Positions 34,212 through 42,938 of a stretch of DNA of 52,238 nucleotides are shown here, in pieces. The stretch covers positions 1 to 52,238 of the forward strand of contig NZ_BMTL01000050.1 of the NCBI RefSeq assembly GCF_014649655.1, in the 5' to 3' direction. The position numbers were made by a program, and so were the translations under genes. Position 1 is the stretch's first letter; each line of letters opens with the position of its first letter. The notes below the pieces were generated by a model that searched no databases, had not been told where the DNA came from, and saw only the letters and a program-made list of their open reading frames with translations. Source of the DNA: Streptomyces humidus. GTDB lineage: Bacteria > Actinomycetota > Actinomycetes > Streptomycetales > Streptomycetaceae.

Positions 34212-34826
34212 CTACGGCTTGGCCCCGCGCGCCTTCAACAGGTCCGCCATCAGGCCGATCTCCGACTGCTGGGCGTCCACCATGCCCTGCGCGAGCCGCT
34301 TCTCCACGTCCACCGTGCACTTGTGCACGCATGCCTCGGCCATGTGGATGCCGCCCTTGTGATGTGCGGTCATCAGCCGCAGGTAGAACACCTCGGCCGC
34401 CCTGCCGTTCAGGGTCCCGAGCTTCTTCAGCTCGGTGTCGGTGGCCATCCCCGGCATCAGCGCACCGTCCTTGCCGCCGCTCATGCCGGCCATGTCCATC
34501 CAGCCCATCGGCCCGTCCGCCGACACCTTCGGCAGCCCCCACAGATCGAGCCAGCCGAGCAGCATGCCGCGCTGGTTGGCCTGCGTCTGTGCGATGTCGT
34601 ACGCGAGACGCCGCACCTCCACGTCCGTCGTCCGGTCGCGCACGATGTACGACATCTCGACGGCCTGCTGGTGGTGCACCGCCATGTCGCGGGCGAATCC
34701 GGCGTCCGCGGAGCCGGCGACGGGGACCTCGGCGCCCGGCCCGCCGTCCCCGGCCACGGAGTAGGTGACGGCCCCCGCGGCGACGAGCACTCCGGCCACG
34801 GCGACCGCCACTCCCGCGTACCTCAC
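34212..34826 (-). CDS. DUF305 protein, membrane-anchored
   Basis: A 204-residue protein with an N-terminal anchor (residues 4-24) and a DUF305 domain. It carries the paired His motifs ARDMAVHHQQAVEMS (His51, His52) and LMTAHHKGGIHMAE (His155, His156, His161), plus a Met-rich middle (GWMDMAGMSGG). The family has a ferritin-like four-helix fold and is often found with copper genes; metal binding outside the membrane is plausible. It starts at GTG 34826, in a GTGA overlap with the DUF3105 stop, so the two are translated together. Confidence 0.85.
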   Translation of the reverse strand: MRYAGVAVAVAGVLVAAGAVTYSVAGDGGPGAEVPVAGSADAGFARDMAVHHQQAVEMSYIVRDRTTDVEVRRLAYDIAQTQANQRGMLLGWLDLWGLPKVSADGPMGWMDMAGMSGGKDGALMPGMATDTELKKLGTLNGRAAEVFYLRLMTAHHKGGIHMAEACVHKCTVDVEKRLAQGMVDAQQSEIGLMADLLKARGAKP

Positions 34827-35500
34827 TGCGACAGACCGCCCGTGCACGCCGCGCCGGGCTCGGGCGTCTGCGCGCCCTGCACGAACTTCTCGAAGAACTT
34901 GCCCACGTTCGGGTCGCTCGCGCCCGTGACCGTGCGCTGGTGTCCCCACGCGGTGAGCACGATCGGTTCGGCCTGGTCGCCGTCGGGGCTCATAAGGGTG
35001 TACGGCGTCTTCTCGACCTTGGCGGCCAGGGCCTCGACGTCGGCCTTGGCGGCCTTGCTGTTGTACGTCACCCAGACCGCGCCGTGCTCCAGCGAGTGCA
35101 CGGCGTTCATGTTGTCGACCGCCTTGGTGTAGACGTCGCCGTCGCAGTTCATCCACACCTGGTTGTGGTCGCCGCCGACGGGCGGCTCCGTCGGGTACTC
35201 GACCCGCTTGGCGACGTGCGTGCGCCCGAGCTTCCCCTTCCACGTCCTGACCCCGTCCGCCCCGGTGGTGAACTTGCCGGCGGCCGATCCCGACGCGGAC
35301 GACTTGCCGTCGGCGGCGCCGTCGTCCTTGGACTGCGACTTCACGACGAACACCCCGCCCGCGACGAGCGCGGCGACGGCGACGACGCTGCCCGTGATCA
35401 CGAGGAACCGGTTGCGCCGCTCACGGGCCTGCTCGGCCCGCCGCATCTCCTCTATGCGCTCCTTGCGCGTGGCGCTGGTGTCCTTGCTGGCGGAACCCAT
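34823..35500 (-). CDS. DUF3105 protein, membrane-anchored
   Basis: A 225-residue protein: a charged cytoplasmic head (KERIEEMRRAEQARERR), one helix (residues about 32-54), a Ser/Ala linker, then the extracytoplasmic DUF3105 domain with conserved Cys, His and Asn residues (VGGDHNQVWMNCDG, HSLEHGAVWVTY, and TAWGHQ). The His pattern suggests metal binding, but the function is unknown. It is the upstream partner of DUF305. The ATG at 35500 follows AGAAGG. It is divergent from the NsrR-like repressor, whose dyad operator lies in the shared intergenic region. Confidence 0.85.
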   Translation of the reverse strand: MGSASKDTSATRKERIEEMRRAEQARERRNRFLVITGSVVAVAALVAGGVFVVKSQSKDDGAADGKSSASGSAAGKFTTGADGVRTWKGKLGRTHVAKRVEYPTEPPVGGDHNQVWMNCDGDVYTKAVDNMNAVHSLEHGAVWVTYNSKAAKADVEALAAKVEKTPYTLMSPDGDQAEPIVLTAWGHQRTVTGASDPNVGKFFEKFVQGAQTPEPGAACTGGLSQ

Positions 35501-35632
35501 GAGGCCTGTCCTTCTGGGGGAAAGGGGCGGGACGGTCGGGAGGCTGCTGACGTACGGGTCAGCTGATCGTAATGGGGGGCGGGGGAATGTCGTAGACCGC
35601 TCACAGCCACATGACCGGAGCCCGCGTAATTT

Positions 35633-35661
35633 GAAGCGGAGATGCGCATTATCTACGCTTC
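35633..35661. promoter_or_regulatory. Rrf2/NsrR-type dyad operator
   Basis: Half-sites GAAGCGGAGAT (35633-35643) and ATCTACGCTTC (35651-35661) are mirror images at 10 of 11 positions, with a 7-nt centre. The site ends 5 nt before the ATG of the Rrf2 gene, so binding would block its transcription. The core AGATGC resembles NsrR half-sites known from other bacteria. Confidence 0.7.
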
Positions 35662-35666
35662 GGTGC

Positions 35667-36209
35667 ATGCGGCTGTTGCGATCCACCGATCTGGCGCTGC
35701 GCGTCCTCATGCGGCTCGCGGCGACCGGCGACGACCCGGCCGCCGCCCCCGCCCCCGGTGACGCGTCCGCCCGTGACGTGGCCGCCACCCCCACCCCCAC
35801 CACCCGTGACGTGGCCGCCGCCATGGACGTCCCCTACACGCACACGGCCAAGGTCGTGGCCGAGCTCCAGCACATGGGCCTGCTGGAGGCCCGCCGGGGC
35901 AGGGGCGGGGGCCTGGCGCTGACCCAGCGGGGCCGTACCGCCTCCGTGGGCGCGATCGTGCGCGCCTTCGAGGGCGACGGCGACGTCGTCGACTGCGAGG
36001 GGACCGTCCCCTGCCCGCTGCGCTCGGCCTGCCGGCTGCGGGGCGCCCTGCGCCGGGCCCAGGAGGCGTTCTTCGCGTCCCTCGACCCGATCACCCTCGC
36101 GGACCTCGTGGCGGACCCGACGGGGCCGCTGCTCCTGGGCATCTCCCGGCCCGCCCGGCTCCACCGTCCTGACGCCGCCGAGCCCGGCAGCGCCTCGTCG
36201 ACGCCGTGA
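35667..36209 (+). CDS. nsrR: Rrf2 family regulator, NsrR-like
   Basis: A 180-residue protein. The winged helix includes STDLALRVLMRLAA, then DVPYTHTAKVVAELQHMGLLEARRGRGGG. Three Cys with NsrR spacing (Cys110, Cys116, Cys122 in DCEGTVPCPLRSAC) should hold an iron-sulfur cluster that reacts with nitric oxide; the usual targets are flavohaemoglobin genes and nsrR itself. No hmp gene is in the window. Between helix 1 and the recognition part there is an insert of about 28 residues containing a duplicated RDVAA, made by a 17-bp repeat with a 33-bp period. Confidence 0.85.
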   Translation: MRLLRSTDLALRVLMRLAATGDDPAAAPAPGDASARDVAATPTPTTRDVAAAMDVPYTHTAKVVAELQHMGLLEARRGRGGGLALTQRGRTASVGAIVRAFEGDGDVVDCEGTVPCPLRSACRLRGALRRAQEAFFASLDPITLADLVADPTGPLLLGISRPARLHRPDAAEPGSASSTP

Positions 36210-36591
36210 TCCGCGCCGGGTCCGCCCCGCCGGCCGGTTCGGAGTACCGGAGCACCGGCGGATCACGGGACGGCGCGCGGGTGTGACGGGACCGGCGCGG
36301 GGCCGCCCGGAGGGCGCGACGGGGCGGCGGCACGGGTGCGACACGGGGTGCGATTCGAGCGGCGAGCGCAGACGGAGGGGGTCGGGCATTACGGATGCCG
36401 GTGCGAGCAGGCAAGATGGGCTGCAGAGCAGTGCATCTGCCGGACGCCAGGCGTTCAGACCCGGGTCGCCGAGGCGATCATGGTCGGCAACGCGGATGAA
36501 ACGCCGGCGTGGTGTGATGCTCGGGTGCCCGACCGCCTCTCCGTGGGACGGGAAACAGGCGGCCTGACCAGCAAGGATGGGGAAGCGGAAG
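36210..36591. other. Intergenic region before the GlnA-like gene
   Basis: 382 bp. An Arg-rich open frame crosses it but lacks signs of coding. It should hold the terminator of the nsrR-like gene and the promoter of the GlnA-like gene. I find no recognisable GlnR box by eye. Confidence 0.5.
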
Positions 36592-37953
36592 ATGGACAAG
36601 CAGCAGGAGTTCGTGCTCCGGACGTTGGAGGAGCGCGACATCCGGTTCGTACGGCTGTGGTTCACGGACGTTCTGGGCTTCCTCAAGTCCGTCGCCGTGG
36701 CCCCCGCCGAGCTGGAGCAGGCCTTCGACGAGGGCATCGGCTTCGACGGCTCCGCGATCGAGGGCTTCGCCCGGGTCTACGAGTCCGACATGATCGCCAA
36801 GCCGGACCCGTCCACCTTCCAGGTGCTGCCCTGGCGCGCGGAGGCCCCCGGCACCGCCCGCATGTTCTGCGACATCCTCATGCCGGACGGCTCGCCCTCC
36901 TTCGCCGACCCCCGCTACGTCCTCAAGCGCGCCCTCGCGCGCGCCTCCGACCTGGGCTTCACCTTCTACACCCACCCGGAGATCGAGTTCTTCCTGCTCA
37001 AGGACAAGCCGGTCGACGGCTCCCGCCCGACCCCGGCCGACAACTCCGGCTACTTCGACCACACCCCGCACAACGTCGGCATGGACTTCCGCCGCCAGGC
37101 GATCACCATGCTGGAGTCGATGGGCATCTCGGTCGAGTTCTCCCACCACGAGGGCGCTCCCGGCCAGCAGGAGATCGACCTGCGCTACGCCGACGCCCTG
37201 TCCACGGCCGACAACATCATGACGTTCCGCCTGGTGATGAAGCAGGTCGCGCTGGAGCAGGGCGTCCAGGCGACCTTCATGCCGAAGCCGTTCAGCGAAC
37301 ACCCCGGCTCCGGCATGCACACCCACCTCTCCCTCTTCGAGGGCGACCGCAACGCGTTCTACGAGTCGGGCGCGGAGTACCAGCTGTCGAAGGTCGGCCG
37401 CTCGTTCATCGCCGGTCTGCTGAAGCACGCGGCCGAGATCGCCGCCGTCACCAACCAGTGGGTCAACTCCTACAAGCGCATCTGGGGCGGCTCCGAGCGC
37501 ACCGCGGGCGCGGGCGGCGAGGCCCCCTCGTACATCTGCTGGGGCCACAACAACCGCTCCGCCCTGGTCCGCGTGCCGATGTACAAGCCCGGCAAGACCG
37601 GCTCGGCGCGCATCGAGGTCCGCTCCATCGACTCCGGCGCCAACCCCTACCTGGCCTACGCCATGCTGCTCGCCGCCGGCCTCAAGGGCGTCGAGGAGGG
37701 CTACGAGCTCCCGCCGGGCGCCGAGGACGACGTCTGGGCCCTGTCGGACGCCGAACGCCGCGCCATGGGCATCGAGCCGCTCCCGCAGAACCTCGGCGAG
37801 GCGCTCACCCTGATGGAGCGCAGCGACCTCGTCGCCGAGACGCTGGGCGAGCACGTCTTCGACTTCTTCCTGCGCAACAAGAAGCAGGAGTGGGAGGAGT
37901 ACCGCTCCGAGGTGACGGCCTTCGAACTGCGCAAGAACCTGCCGGTGCTGTAG
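36592..37953 (+). CDS. glnA2: GlnA-like gamma-glutamylpolyamine synthetase
   Basis: A 453-residue member of the glutamine synthetase family. It has DGSAIEGFARV near the N-terminus, THPEIEFFLL, SGMHTHLSLF, WGHNNRSALVRVP and SGANPYLAYA, the active-site blocks for ATP and glutamate. The adenylylation segment of true GlnA (NLYDLP) is replaced by PQNLGEALTL, with no Tyr, so GlnE cannot switch it. By family knowledge (S. coelicolor GlnA2, same length and neighbours) it joins glutamate to polyamines. ATG 36592 is preferred over 36577 because of the family N-terminus MDKQQEFVLR and the GGGGAAGCGGAAG before it. Confidence 0.88.
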   Translation: MDKQQEFVLRTLEERDIRFVRLWFTDVLGFLKSVAVAPAELEQAFDEGIGFDGSAIEGFARVYESDMIAKPDPSTFQVLPWRAEAPGTARMFCDILMPDGSPSFADPRYVLKRALARASDLGFTFYTHPEIEFFLLKDKPVDGSRPTPADNSGYFDHTPHNVGMDFRRQAITMLESMGISVEFSHHEGAPGQQEIDLRYADALSTADNIMTFRLVMKQVALEQGVQATFMPKPFSEHPGSGMHTHLSLFEGDRNAFYESGAEYQLSKVGRSFIAGLLKHAAEIAAVTNQWVNSYKRIWGGSERTAGAGGEAPSYICWGHNNRSALVRVPMYKPGKTGSARIEVRSIDSGANPYLAYAMLLAAGLKGVEEGYELPPGAEDDVWALSDAERRAMGIEPLPQNLGEALTLMERSDLVAETLGEHVFDFFLRNKKQEWEEYRSEVTAFELRKNLPVL

Positions 37954-37987
37954 GGGCAGGTCAGGGGGTTTCCCGCTGCGACGAGAA

Positions 37988-38020
37988 GTGGAGCCGACGG
38001 TCGTGGACCGTCGGCTCCAC
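37988..38020 (+). terminator. Terminator of the GlnA-like gene
   Basis: Positions 37988-38002 pair perfectly with 38006-38020 (15 bp, GTG loop), 35 bp after the stop; CTGTCTTTC follows. Confidence 0.8.
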
Positions 38021-38280
38021 CTGTCTTTCACGGGCCTTGGGCCGTATGCGGGCCGTCAGCAGAGGAGGGACGGGCACCTGTCGGTGCCGCGATCACGGCA
38101 CGAGTCGGGCCACTGAACGGCATACGAGGCACACGGAAGGGTAATCCACATCCTCCGACTTGCAACGAGTCGACCGCAGCCGTCTCATGGAAATGCGGAG
38201 GGGTAAGTCCGTGTGCAGGAAAGGGGGTCGAGCCAGGCGAACCGTCAAATCGAAATACGGCGAACGGCGAGGTGGCCGAG

Positions 38281-38670
38281 ATGGCGAATATCATCAACCA
38301 AGAGATCAGCGAGTTCGGGCCGTTGCCCAACGATCGCAGCATCTGGTCAATTACGGTCTCCTACGATATCCGCTTCAGGGACGACGAAGTGTCCGTCGAC
38401 TTCGACGACGCGGTGAAACTGTGGGAGGACGACCGTGGTGAGCCCTTCGGCGGCGGCGACGATCAGATCACCCCCTATCCGCTGCCGAGCCGATTCAGGG
38501 CCTCCTCCTCCCTCGTCAGTCGGGAGAAGACCATCATGGTATTTCGTGACCAGCTGGACACGGAAGCAGGGGGCGAAGAAGTGAAGGCTCAGATCTGGCT
38601 GCGCAGGGCCGATTCGGGTGGTGCCGCCGACGACGAGGTCTATACACCGATCAAGGAAATGAGCCCCTGA
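38281..38670 (+). CDS. Hypothetical protein, possibly acquired
   Basis: A 129-residue soluble acidic protein with no family that I recognise. Alternating hydrophobic segments (SIWSITVSYDIRF, KTIMVFRDQL, VKAQIWLRRA) suggest a beta-rich fold. The base composition is lower in G+C than its neighbours, with codons such as AAT, ATA-like and TAT that are rare in Streptomyces, so horizontal origin is possible. ATG 38281 has GCGAGG 8 nt upstream; a GTG at 38272 is in frame. A small hairpin follows. It sits between two conserved genes with large non-coding flanks on both sides. Confidence 0.6.
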   Translation: MANIINQEISEFGPLPNDRSIWSITVSYDIRFRDDEVSVDFDDAVKLWEDDRGEPFGGGDDQITPYPLPSRFRASSSLVSREKTIMVFRDQLDTEAGGEEVKAQIWLRRADSGGAADDEVYTPIKEMSP

Positions 38671-38996
38671 CGCCAGATTCCTCTCCGCGGAGAGGCAATT
38701 CAAAGTGCGCTTGCGCGTAGTCGGCGATGACCTCGCGGGCGGCGCTCCTGTCGTCGTCGGCCATGGTCACAGTTCCGATGCGGTGTGGGTGTCGGTCCAC
38801 GCGGCGGTGCAGTGCCGCGGGGATTCGCCCTTGGCCTCACGCGGCGGTGAACAGCCGCGTGATGTGGGTGTCGGTGAGGCAGCCGTACCGGCGGTGCGTG
38901 GACAGCGGGGCGAGGAGGCGTCCGGTAGACGGTGGCGTGAATACCGGCGCGGGCTGTGGTCGTCGTGGGCCACAGCCCGTACGTCTTTTCGAGGGG
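38671..38996. other. Region without a supported gene
   Basis: 326 bp between the hypothetical gene and the VOC gene. A minus-strand ATG at 38764 opens a 37-codon frame that begins MADDDRSAAREVIADYAQ and could be the start of a lost gene, but it has no ribosome site. The remaining frames are Arg/Thr-rich and unconvincing. Confidence 0.4.
38680..38695 (+). terminator. Hairpin after the hypothetical gene
   Basis: CCTCTC-CGCG-GAGAGG is a perfect 16-bp palindrome 9 bp after the stop codon, followed by CAATTC. Confidence 0.5.
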
Positions 38997-39431
38997 TCAG
39001 CCGGCGGCCTGCTTCGCCAGAAGTTCGTGCAGCGGCTCCGTCTCGCGGCGGCGGTACTCCTGGATCGACCAGCCGTTGCCGTCCGGGTCCGTGAAGTAGA
39101 GGAAGGTCCCACCGTCCCGCGGGGCGAGCCGGCGGGGCTCGCTCACCTCGACGCCCCGGGCGGTCAGTTCCTCGTAGGCGGTCTGCGCGTCGGTCACGCA
39201 GAGCTGCATGCCGTGGTACGTGCCCGGCTGCGGCACGCCCGTCGGTACCTGGAGGCCGTCCACCAGGGCGATCGAGCAGCCGGAGCCGGGCGGGGTGAGC
39301 TGCACGATCCGCACGCCCTCCATCACCTCGCCGTCGATGTCGACGTGGAAACCGACCTTGTCGCTGTAGAACTCCTTGGCCCGGTCGATGTCCGACACCG
39401 GCAGCAGGATCACTTCGAGGGTCATGTCCAT
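38997..39431 (-). CDS. VOC (glyoxalase/bleomycin-resistance fold) protein
   Basis: A 144-residue vicinal-oxygen-chelate protein: VILLPVSDIDRAKEFYSDKVGF opens the first beta-alpha-beta-beta unit and FLYFTDPDGNGWSIQEY closes the second. HG-type and Glu residues at the metal positions are present (TYHGMQL, IQEYRR). It may isomerise or bind small molecules; the substrate is unknown. ATG 39431 has AAGGAG upstream. It is divergent from glnE. Confidence 0.88.
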   Translation of the reverse strand: MDMTLEVILLPVSDIDRAKEFYSDKVGFHVDIDGEVMEGVRIVQLTPPGSGCSIALVDGLQVPTGVPQPGTYHGMQLCVTDAQTAYEELTARGVEVSEPRRLAPRDGGTFLYFTDPDGNGWSIQEYRRRETEPLHELLAKQAAG

Positions 39432-39594
39432 GGAGGCTCCTTGTCCGTTCCCGTTCACGAAGATCACGGCGCTCCGCACAGAACGGACACAGAGCGCCTT
39501 TCCCCCACAGAACCGGAATCCTGCCCGCAGCGCCAGCGAGACGTGCGGGTTACGCTCGACTGCGGACGAGCTTGATCGCAGGAGGAGGCCGGGG

Positions 39595-42591
39595 ATGATG
39601 GCGCCGGGGCGCAGGAGCAGCACCTTCACACGGCTGCTGCGGCACGGCTTCACCGATCCGTCCGCCTCCGAGCGGCTGCTGGACGGGCCCGAGTTGTCCC
39701 CGGTGCGGGACGACCCCTTTCTGCTGGAGGCCCTCGGGGCCACCGCCGATCCCGATCTCGCGCTGCTCGGTCTCGTCCGGCTGCTGGAGGCGCAGCCCGG
39801 CCCCACCGCACGGCGGGAACTGCTCGACACGCTGATCGCGGCCAAGCCGCTGCGCGACCGCCTGCTGGGGGTGCTGGGGGCGTCCGCCGCCCTGGCCGAC
39901 CACCTCGCCCGGCACCCGCGGGACTGGGAGGCGCTGGTCACCTACGAGCCCCGGGATCTGCATCCGGGGGTGGAGGAGTTCGAGCGGGGGCTGGCCGAGG
40001 CCGCCGACCCCGTGCTGCTGCGGGTCGCCTACCGGCGCTGTCTGCTCTCCATCGCGGCGCGTGACGTGTGCGGGACGACCGACGTCGCCGAGGCCGCCGC
40101 CGAGCTCGCCGATCTCGCCACCGCGACGTTGCGGGCCGCGCTGCGGCTCGCCCGGGCCGCCGCGCCCGGCGACGCCGCGCTGTGCCGTCTCGCCGTCGTC
40201 GCCATGGGCAAGTGCGGCGGACACGAGTTGAACTACGTGTCGGACGTCGACGTCATCTTCGTCGGGGAGGCCGTCGACGGCGCCGACGAGGACAAGGCGC
40301 TGCGGGCCGCCGCCAAGCTCGCCTCCCACATGATGCGGATCTGTTCCGAGACCACGGTGGAAGGGTCCATCTGGCCCGTCGACGCCAATCTGCGGCCCGA
40401 GGGCCGCAACGGCCCGCTCGTGCGGTCGCTCAGCAGCCATATCGCCTACTACCAGCGATGGGCCAAGACCTGGGAGTTCCAGGCCCTGTTGAAGGCCCGC
40501 CCGGTGGCAGGCGACCTGGAGCTGGGGGCCGAGTACGTCGCCGCCGTCGAGCCGTTGGTGTGGAAGGCCGCCGAGCGGGAGAACTTCGTCGTCGACGTGC
40601 AGAGGATGCGGCGTCGGGTCGTCGAGAACATCCCGGCCGCCGAGATCGACCGCGAGCTGAAGCTCGCGCCGGGCGGCCTCAGAGACGTCGAGTTCGCCGT
40701 GCAGCTCCTCCAGCTGGTGCACGGCCGGGCCGACGGGTCGTTGCGCAGCGGGACCACGCTGGACGCGCTGCAGGCGCTCGCCGCCGGCGGGTACGTCGGC
40801 CGGGCCGACGCGACGCAGCTCGACGCCGCGTACCGGTTCCTGCGGTCCATGGAGCACCGGATCCAGCTCTACCGGCTGCGCCGCACCCACCTGGTGCCGG
40901 AGAGCGAGGCGGACCTGCGCCGGCTCGGCCGCTCCCTCGGACTGCGCGCCGACCCGGTGGCCGAGCTGGGCCGCGAGTGGAAGCGTCACGCCGCCGTGGT
41001 GCGGCGGCTGCACGAGAAGCTGTTCTACCGGCCGTTGCTCGACGCCGTCGCCCAACTCGCGCCGGGCGAGACGAGGTTGAGCGCCAAGGCGGCCAGGGAG
41101 CGGCTGGTCGCGCTCGGCTATGCCGATCCCGCCGCCGCGATGCGGCACCTGGAGGCGCTGGCCTCCGGCGTCTCGCGCAAGGCCGCCATCCAGCGCACCC
41201 TGCTGCCCGTGCTGCTGGGCTGGTTCGCGGACTCCGCCGACCCGGACGCGGGGCTGCTCAACTTCCGCAAGGTCTCGGACGCGTTGGGCAAGACCCCCTG
41301 GTACCTGCGGCTGTTGAGGGACGAGGGGGCCGCCGCGGAGAACCTCGCGCGCGTGCTGTCCGCCGGACGGCTCGCCCCCGATCTGCTGATGCGGGCGCCG
41401 GAGGCGGTGGCGCTGCTCGGCGACGGGGAGAGCGGGCGGCTGGAGCCGCGCGCACGGGGCCCGTTGGAGCAGGAGATACTCGCCGCGGTGCGACGGGCCG
41501 AGGGGGCCGTGCAGGCGGTCACGGCGGCGCGCGGGGTGCGACGGCGCGAGCTGTTCCGCACGGCCGCCGTGGACATCGTCGGCAGTTACGGCACCGAGGG
41601 CCAGCCGGCCGAGGCCGACCAGGGCGCCCTGGTGGACCTGGTGGGCGGCGCCGTGTCGGACCTCACGGCCGCCACGCTGGCCGGGACCCTGCACGCGGTC
41701 GTCCGGGAGGGCTGGGGGGACACCCTCCCGACGAGCTTCGCCGTCATCGGCATGGGGCGCTTCGGGGGACACGAGCTGGGCTACGGCTCCGACGCCGACG
41801 TGCTCTTCGTGCACGAGCCCCGGGACGGCGTCGACGAGCGGGAGGCCACGGACGCCGCCAACAAGGTCGTCTCCGAGATGCGACGGCTGCTGCAGATCCC
41901 CAGCGCCGATCCGCCGCTGCTCATCGACGCGGATCTGCGACCGGAGGGCAAGTCCGGGCCGCTCGTGCGGACGCTGAAGTCCTACGAGGCCTACTACCGG
42001 CGGTGGTCGCTGGTCTGGGAGGCGCAGGCCCTGCTGCGGGCCGAACCCGTCGCGGGGGACGAGGAGCTGGGGCGACGGTTCATCGCGCTCGCGGATCCGC
42101 TGCGGTATCCGGCGAGCGGGCTCTCCGAGGAGGCCGTGCGGGAGATCCGCCGGCTGAAGGCCCGTATGGAGTCGGAGCGGCTGCCCCGGGGCGCGGATCC
42201 GAAGCTGCACACCAAGCTCGGTCCGGGCGGGCTGTCCGACGTCGAGTGGACCGTGCAGTTGCTGCAGATGCGGCACGGGGCGTCGACGGAGGGCCTGCGG
42301 ACCACCCGCACCCGGGAAGCTCTCGCCGCCGCCCGTGCCGCCGCGCTCATGACGGAGGAGGACGCGGCGACGCTGGACGAGGCCTGGGTGCTGGCCACGC
42401 GGGTGCGCAACGCGGTGATGCTGGTGCGCGGAAGGGCCGGCGACACGTTCCCGTCCGACCCGCGGGAACTGGTCGCCGTGGGACGGTACTTGGGTTACGG
42501 ACCCGGCCGGGTGGGGGACATGCTCGACGACTACCGTCGAACTGCCCGCCTGGCACGAGGAGTCGTGGACGAGCTGTTCTACGGGGGGTAG
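39595..42591 (+). CDS. glnE: Bifunctional glutamine synthetase adenylyltransferase/deadenylase
   Basis: A protein of about 998 residues with two nucleotidyltransferase domains: KCGGHELNYVSDVDVIF (about residue 204, adenylyl-removing half) and GRFGGHELGYGSDADVLF (about residue 720, adenylyl-adding half), each followed by a GlnD-type helical domain with GGLRDVEF or GGLSDVEW. It attaches AMP to the adenylylation Tyr of glutamine synthetase I and removes it, according to nitrogen supply. The GGAGGAGG at 39581-39588 serves ATG 39595 (or the next codon, ATG 39598). The GlnA-like gene nearby is not a substrate (no Tyr). Confidence 0.95.
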   Translation: MMAPGRRSSTFTRLLRHGFTDPSASERLLDGPELSPVRDDPFLLEALGATADPDLALLGLVRLLEAQPGPTARRELLDTLIAAKPLRDRLLGVLGASAALADHLARHPRDWEALVTYEPRDLHPGVEEFERGLAEAADPVLLRVAYRRCLLSIAARDVCGTTDVAEAAAELADLATATLRAALRLARAAAPGDAALCRLAVVAMGKCGGHELNYVSDVDVIFVGEAVDGADEDKALRAAAKLASHMMRICSETTVEGSIWPVDANLRPEGRNGPLVRSLSSHIAYYQRWAKTWEFQALLKARPVAGDLELGAEYVAAVEPLVWKAAERENFVVDVQRMRRRVVENIPAAEIDRELKLAPGGLRDVEFAVQLLQLVHGRADGSLRSGTTLDALQALAAGGYVGRADATQLDAAYRFLRSMEHRIQLYRLRRTHLVPESEADLRRLGRSLGLRADPVAELGREWKRHAAVVRRLHEKLFYRPLLDAVAQLAPGETRLSAKAARERLVALGYADPAAAMRHLEALASGVSRKAAIQRTLLPVLLGWFADSADPDAGLLNFRKVSDALGKTPWYLRLLRDEGAAAENLARVLSAGRLAPDLLMRAPEAVALLGDGESGRLEPRARGPLEQEILAAVRRAEGAVQAVTAARGVRRRELFRTAAVDIVGSYGTEGQPAEADQGALVDLVGGAVSDLTAATLAGTLHAVVREGWGDTLPTSFAVIGMGRFGGHELGYGSDADVLFVHEPRDGVDEREATDAANKVVSEMRRLLQIPSADPPLLIDADLRPEGKSGPLVRTLKSYEAYYRRWSLVWEAQALLRAEPVAGDEELGRRFIALADPLRYPASGLSEEAVREIRRLKARMESERLPRGADPKLHTKLGPGGLSDVEWTVQLLQMRHGASTEGLRTTRTREALAAARAAALMTEEDAATLDEAWVLATRVRNAVMLVRGRAGDTFPSDPRELVAVGRYLGYGPGRVGDMLDDYRRTARLARGVVDELFYGG

Positions 42592-42938
42592 GCGCGGGGG
42601 AGAGTCCTCGCGGGCCGCGGCCCGCGGGCTGTGGACTATGGGTCGTGGGCTCGGGCTGCGGGCTGCGGGCCGTGCCTTGCGGGGGTGGATCACCGGGCGA
42701 CCGTCGGGTATGGCGGCGGGTCCAGCCCGTCGGGTGTCGGGCGGCCTGCCGTCCGTTTTCCCGGCGTCGCAGGCCGGGACGAACCGAGCGACGGACTGTG
42801 ACGAAGCGCCACGGCCTGTTTCCGTCACTCTGAGGGCATCGGTTGTCACGGGGGCGGCCGGCCATTCCCGGCCGGCGGCCACGGGGAGCCCAGCGCGACC
42901 CGTGCCGCACCCCGACCCTGCCGGAGGTCCCGTTCGCG

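Noticed and set aside
38651..38764. 37-codon minus-strand frame starting MADDDRSAAREV
   Set aside because: No ribosome site, no similarity that I recognise, and it runs into the hypothetical gene's end.
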